From NCBI GenBank assembly GCA_036023115.1, contig JAYKKT010000079.1, forward strand, positions 10,593,501-10,657,500: a stretch of 64,000 nt of DNA. The letters run 5' to 3'. The translations under genes were made by a program, and so were the position numbers. The notes below the pieces were generated by a model. That model saw nothing but the letters and a program-made list of their open reading frames with translations, was not told where the DNA came from and made no database searches. Below, one piece after another: positions 58,347 through 64,000 of this stretch. Within the stretch, counting starts at the first letter, position 1. Each line of letters opens with the position of its first letter. This DNA is from Brasenia schreberi. Taxonomy: Eukaryota; Streptophyta; Magnoliopsida; Nymphaeales; Cabombaceae.

Positions 58347-61300
58347 ACAACAACAACAACTAAGCCTTTTCTCATACTAGATGGGGTCAGCTACATGGAT
58401 TCTTTGTTTCCACATATCCCTATCGTGTGCCATGTTAGCAGTTAACTCACAATAAGGTAGATCATTCTTTATTGTTTCTTTCTAACCCTTTTGTGGTCGT
58501 CCTCTAGCTCTTGTAATACTTTCCAAATTTAGTTTTCCATACCTTCTTATAGGTTCTTCTTTTGATCTTCTTTCTATATGTCCAAACCATCTTAAACGAT
58601 ATTCTCTCATTTTATCCTCTATTGGTGCCATTCCTAATTTGTTTCTAATAACCTCATTATGTATACGGCCTTTTCTTGTATGACCACTTATCCATCTCAA
58701 CATCTTCATTTCTGTCACTGACATCTTTTGTACATGTTGATGATTAACTGCCCAACACTTAGAACCATAAAACATAACAGGCTTAATTGCTGCTCTATAA
58801 TATTTACCTTTTAACTTCAATGGTATCTTCTTATCACAAAGAATACCTGATGCTCCTCTCCATTTTAACCAACCAGCCTTAATTCTATGCGTAACATCTC
58901 CATCAATTCTTCTATCACTCTGAAAAATTGACCCTAGGTATTTAAAATTTTCCTTTTGGGGGATGCAATTTGTGCTAATTTTAATTTCTATGTCCTCTGA
59001 GGTAACCAAATGATCAAACTTACATTCCATATATTCTGTCTTTGTTCTACTAAGTCGGAGGCCTTTGCTTTCTAATGTTTCTCTCTATAGTTCCAATTTT
59101 CTATTAACTTTTTCCTGAGACTCCTCTACTAATACAATGTCATCTGCAAATGACATACACCAAGATACTTCATCTTGAATATGTTTTGTTAACTCATCAA
59201 TCACCGTTATAAATAAGTATGGACTTAAAGTTGATCATTGATGTAACCCAATATTAACTTCAAAGAAGTCTGTCATTCCTTCATGAGTTCTTACACATGT
59301 TTTTGCACCATGATACATGTCTCTTATAAGGTTAATGTATGTCAATGGGATACCTTTGTTTTCCAAAGTTCTCTAAAGAATCTCCCTAAGTACTCTATCA
59401 TAAGTTTTTTCTAGATCAATAAATATCATGTGAAGGTCTTTCTTTTTTGCTCTAAAATGTTTCATAAGACGTCTCAAAAGGTGAATCGCTTCAATAGTAG
59501 ATCTGCTCGACATGAATCCAAATTGGTTCTCTGTTGTACTTGATACTTGTCTTAACCTACGTTTGATAATTCTTTTCCACAATTTCATGGTATGGCTCAT
59601 TAACTTGATACCTCAATAATTCGCATAATTCTGAATGTCTCCCTTGTTCTTATATATGGGTATAAGTGTACTTGCTCTCCATTTCTCGGGTATCTTTTGA
59701 TTTTTCTATATTTCATTAAATAGTCTTGTGAGCCAAGTAACTTCTATAGGAATATTATCTGGTCCTACCAATTTACCACCCTTCATATGTTTAAGAGCCT
59801 CTTTGACTTCATTCTTTTGAATACGTTGGTAGAAATTGTGGTTTATATACTTTTATGATTTGGTCAACTCTCCTAAGGTAATACTAACATTTTTATTTTT
59901 ATTAAAAGCTTATAAAAATAGTTTTTCTATCTATTTTTTATATCATCATTTGTCACTAGAATTTTTTCATCCTCATTTTTTATGTATATAACAAAATTAA
60001 GATCCTTAGTTTTCTTATCTCTAGCCCTAGCTATCCTAAAAATATCTCTTTCACCATCTTTTGAGTTGAGTTTTTTATATAAATCCTTCCAAATTTTAGC
60101 TTTTGCTTCATTCACGGCCTTTTTCGCTTATTTCTTTGCTTTCTTATAAGCCTCTAAAGTTTCACTAGTTTTCTTAGCATAATGTAATTTGTAACATGCC
60201 CTCTTTGCCTTGATTTTATTTTGCAACACTTCACTTCACTTTACCACAAAACTTCTTTTTATGCTGGTACACCTTCCTTAGATTTATCTAACACATCTTT
60301 TGCACTTTCCTTATATGTATAGCCATGTTGTTTCACATATCACAAGGTGTATCAACATAATTCCAAGGATATCCTTAAAGGACTTTCCGTTTAAACATAC
60401 ATTCTTTCTCTCTTTTGAGGTTCCACCATTTAGTTTGAATAGCTCAATGCACTCTTTTCTTCTTTGTTTATTTTTTACTTATAAATCAATAACTAAAAGT
60501 TGATGTTGGGTGATTAAGCTTTTTCTAGAATTACCTTACAATCTTTGCAACACGCTTGATCTTTTTTCCTACAAATAAAATAATCGATTTGTGTTTGTGA
60601 TAAGCCACTCTTATAAGTAATTAAATGTTTACCTTGTTTTTTGAATATTGTATTGAGTATAAAGAGATCAAATGCCATAGCAAAATTTAAAATCTCCCAA
60701 CCTTCCTCATTTATATCCCCAAAACCAAAGTTTTCATGAATTCCTTGATATCTAATGCCTCTTTACCGACATGTCCATTTAAGTCTCCTCCTAAACAAAT
60801 CATCTTCCTTTGTGGAATCTTTTGAATCACCTTATCTAACTCTTCCCAAAAAGTTGTCTTTATACTATCTTCTAGTCCTACTTGGGGTGCGTAAGCACAA
60901 ATTATATTCAAAACCTCTGCTCCTAACACTAATTTCAACGTCATGATTCGGTCACCATATCGTTGTATGTTTACTACACTATCTTTTAAATCTTTATTTA
61001 TGATAATACCAACTCCATTTCGAGCTTTTTTTTTTACCTAAGTACCATAATTTAAAACATGTATCATCTATCTCCTTTGCTTTTTCTCCAACCCATTTTG
61101 TCTCTTGTAAACATAGAATATGAATCTTTCTTCGAATTATAGTATCTACCACCTCCATTAGCTTACCGGATAATGTTCCGATATTCCAAGAATCAATACG
61201 AATCTTATTGTCTAGGACTAGCTTTCTTACCCCCCGCATCTGTCCATAATCAAAATGCGAAGACTCTCTCTAAAAATTATTCACTACATTCGGGTGGAAA

Positions 61301-61595
61301 TGTAGCGGGACTAACTTCTTTACTCACACCCGTCCATGATGTGGGAACCCTCTCTGCAATTGATTCACTACATTCGGGCGAAAATGTAGTGGCCCTTGCT
61401 TACTTATTACTACATTCGGGCTCTGCAGCACGTCGCTAGGCGGGGACGCCCCAAAGCAATGCTCATAATTTTTGTAATCCATGTTATAAAAATCCGGCGA
61501 GATTTTACGCTGGCTGTCGGAAGCCTAACACAACCCTCCTCCTTTATCCGGGCTTGGGACCGGCAATGCATGGGTGAATCCTTACATGGGCGCAG
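58347..61595 (-). mobile_element. RTE-type LINE, near full length (R4), in GLR intron
   Basis: The 3' end on the - strand is a TTG-repeat tail (complement of 58347-58360). The other end is near 61595. Direct repeats TTGATTGGAAAGAAAGTATA (58327-58346) and TTGATTGAAAAGAAAGTCAT (61596-61615) are a ~20-bp target duplication with one substitution and one extra base. Length is 3,249 bp, as expected for a complete plant RTE. The coding region is broken. Confidence 0.9.
58482..61239 (-). pseudogene. RTE endonuclease-reverse transcriptase, broken
   Basis: On the - strand from 61239: apurinic-type endonuclease blocks SWNIGTLSGK, CLQETKWVGEKA, ICAYAPQVGLE and CLGGDLNGHVG (60711-61239). Then a linker around 59927-60115, reverse transcriptase NQFGFMSSRSTIEAIHLLRR and FIDLEKTYDRVLREIL (59373-59600), and a C-terminal part with FKYLGSIFQSDRRIDGDVTH, KGKYYRAAIKPVMFYGSKCW and RLRWFGHIERR (58482-59030). 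The pieces lie in different frames separated by stops. RTE elements normally carry a single such frame. Confidence 0.88.
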
Positions 61596-62159
61596 TTGAT
61601 TGAAAAGAAAGTCATACTTAAAATATAGTATCAAGATATGAGAACATAGATTTAGAAGAAGTTATGATTGATAAATAAACTGGATATAAGGGAAATGCTT
61701 TGTAGTAACTACAATCTCATCCTATGCAAATCACTAGTGTAGATATACTCACAAATTCCCATCCACTCTTAGTGAACTCCCGTCCAACAATCTTGAAGTT
61801 GCAGTTGTTTGACAAGAAGATTTCAACATAAGGAAGCTCATCGACAATGGCAGAAACTCCTCCACTGCTTTGTCCAAGCTTAAGTGCAGCTGCATATTCT
61901 TCAAGGCCTCCCAAAGCTTTGAGCCTTGAACCCGCAATATTCAGTTCTTCAATCATGTAGTTTCTAGCAAAAGAACCAACTTGATATCCTATCAGATCAT
62001 TGCTTGAGATCAAGCTGTCTAGTCCTTCAATTCGAGATGAAAGCTGCTGTACTGTGAGAATCGTTGTCAAACTTGCAGTATAGCTTGAATTGATAATTAG
62101 AACCACAAAAAGCCATATGATCAGCATAAAACGTCCAAGTGCACTAACAGTGTTCTCTT

Positions 62160-62918
62160 CTGCAATGAATCCAGATTATGAAGCATCATCATACATGCAA
62201 ATACTTCACAATAGTTTAAAGCCAAAAAAAGCTGAAACTGAAATAAGCTTGAAGTTTAAAATCTAGCAAGTACGGAGCAGTGCAGTTGATTTCAAAATGC
62301 ACTTCCTGTGTGCAAAGAACATAGTTGAAAAACTAAACCTTCAAGATGGAAGTGCAGGAGTTAGATGGGATTCAAAGTATAATTGGAGCTACAGGCAGGC
62401 AAGTTGAAACATAAAAAAAACCATGCACTGAAATGTAACTGATGAAAAATATGACATAACATAAGGTAAATTGGACGTACAATACAAACAATAAAAGAAA
62501 ACTCTACTTTGTTGCAGGAAAGAGGACCGGCAGAAAGGAAAGGTGCAGCGGTCTCTTGAACAATCGCCTGGATGGAGCAACATAAGAGTTGAACTGCACT
62601 TTCTAGGTCACCTCATAACAAGGCTAAAGCCTCCATGTTTAGTTATACGTAAATCTCACGAAGACAGTTGGTTAGCCAAATAGAAGAAAAGTTCACATTT
62701 CTGTTGTCAAAGGCAAAAAGAGTCCATAAGAGTCAACTAAGTAGTTCCTTGCTAGGGCCTAGCTCAACTCCTTAAGAACCAATTGGTGGTTGTATTCTTT
62801 GTATATTCTTTTTATGTCAATTTAAACGAATTTTATATGGTTTTCATTTGCTACTCTTAAGTCATTAACCTCATACATACAACGGTTTCCCTCCTCTTCT
62901 CTATGCATTCTCATTGTT
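62160..62918. other. GLR intron or flanking DNA; no recognised exon
   Basis: Between the GLR TM3/S2 exon and RTE R5. The expected preceding GLR exon (pore loop and second half of the membrane core) was not recognised on the - strand. Confidence 0.4.
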
Positions 62919-64000
62919 TCATAAGTTTTTTCTAGATCAATAAATATCATGTGAAGGTTTTCTTTTTTAGTCTAAAATGCTCCATAAGACGTCTCAAAAG
63001 GTGAATCGCTTCAACAGTAGATCTGCCTGGCATGAATCCAAATTGGTTCTCTATTGTACTTATACTTGTCTTAACCTACGTTCGATAATTCTTTCCCACG
63101 ATTTCATAGTATGGCTCATTAACTTGATACCTCGATAATTCGCACAATTTTGAATGTCTCCCTTGTTCTTATATATGGGTATAAGTGTACTTGCTCTCCA
63201 TTCCTCATGTATCTTTTTGTTTTTCCATATTTCATTAAATAGTCTTGTGAGCCAAGTGATTCCTTTTTCTCCTAGTATTTTCCAAACTTCTATAGGAATA
63301 TTACTGGTCCTACCGATTTACCACCGTTCATATGTTTTAGAACCTCTTTGATTTCATTCTTTTGAATACGTCAGTAAAAATTATGGTTTATATACTTTTT
63401 TTATTTGTCTAACTCTCCTAAGCTAATACTAACATCTTTATTTTCATTAAAAAGCTTATAAAAATAGTTTTTTCATCTATTTCTTATATCATCATTTGCC
63501 ACTAGAATTTTTTCATCCTCATCCTTCATGCATCTAACATAATTAAGATCTTTATTTTTCTTATCTCTAGCCCTAGCTATCCTAAAAATATCTCTTTCAC
63601 CCTCTTTTGAGTTGAGTTTTTTATATAAATCCTCCCAAATTTTAGCTTTTGCTTCACTCATGGCCTTTTTCGCTTCCTTCTTTGCTTTCTTATAAGCCTC
63701 TAAAGTTTCACTAGTTTTCTTAGCATAATGTAATTTGTAACATGCCCTCTTTGCTTTGATTTTATTTTGTACCACTTCACTCCACCACCAAGCTTCTTTT
63801 TGTGCTTGTACACCTCCCTTAGATTTTCCTAGCACATCTTTCGCCACTTTCCTAATATGTATAGCCATATTGTAACACATATCACAAGGTGTACCAACAT
63901 AATTCCAAACATCTTCTTGAAGGACTTTCTGTTTAAATATATCTTCTTTCTCACTTTTGAGGTTTCACCGTTTAGTTCGAATAGCTTGATGCGCTCTTTT
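62919..64000 (-). mobile_element. RTE-type LINE fragment (R5), continues past window end
   Basis: Near-identical in places to R4 at 59397-60430, for example around ATAAGTTTTTTCTAGATCAA and CATAAGACGTCTCAAAAGG. It includes a - strand frame 63473-63880 with KRACYKLHYAKKTSETLEAY and GERDIFRIARARDKK, the linker before the reverse transcriptase, and includes ~40 bp missing from R4 (near 63260-63290). The 3' part is missing at 62919; the 5' part runs beyond 64000. Confidence 0.88.

Overview
The window is a piece of the nuclear genome of a flowering plant, probably not a grass. The evidence is a spliced plastid sugar-phosphate translocator gene, a plant glutamate-receptor-like gene fragment, plant Copia, hAT, MULE and RTE elements, very long TA/TG/CT microsatellites, and a stray piece of plastid accD (a gene that grass plastids lack). 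The lineage cannot be fixed further from sequence alone.

Layout. 0.3-2.6 kb: a decayed hAT element inside an RTE scrap. 3.0-17.4 kb: a nest of three Copia-type LTR elements. The outermost (Copia-1, + strand) is split by a non-autonomous LTR element (Copia-3). Copia-3 has no gag-pol but carries an open SKP1-like reading frame, and is itself split by a third Copia (Copia-2, - strand) and by a deleted hAT element. 17.4-22.5 kb: no intact gene; microsatellites, a foldback element, an RNA-binding (RRM) gene fragment and a young 5'-truncated RTE insertion. 22.5-34.4 kb: decayed Copia elements (Copia-4, Copia-5) and a pair of ~0.85 kb direct repeats. 34.4-37.4 kb: nothing recognised. 37.4-42.8 kb: an apparently intact five-exon GPT (glucose-6-phosphate/phosphate translocator) gene, the only convincing intact host gene. 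43.9-45.5 kb: a cluster of small foldback elements bordered by microsatellites. 46-48 kb: a decayed MULE/FAR1-like transposase. 49-50.3 kb: RTE fragment. 50.3-54.4 kb: a small TRIM-like LTR element whose 3' LTR is split by a complete hAT transposon (3,406 bp) with perfect 8-bp target duplication, matching termini and an open, spliceable 770-residue transposase. 55.6-55.9 kb: plastid accD fragment. 57.6-62.2 kb: 3' part of a glutamate-receptor-like (GLR) gene on the - strand, with a ~3.25 kb RTE in an intron and a frameshift and lost splice acceptor downstream. 62.9-64 kb: another RTE copy.

How the parts relate. Only the GPT gene has an evident cell function (G6P import into plastids for starch and the oxidative pentose phosphate pathway). 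The intact hAT could in principle supply transposase to its two deleted relatives in the window. The most unusual object is the SKP1-carrying LTR element, a plausible case of host-gene capture by a retroelement. All element boundaries rest on repeats, target duplications, primer-binding sites and polypurine tracts read directly from the sequence; family names rest on recognised protein motifs.
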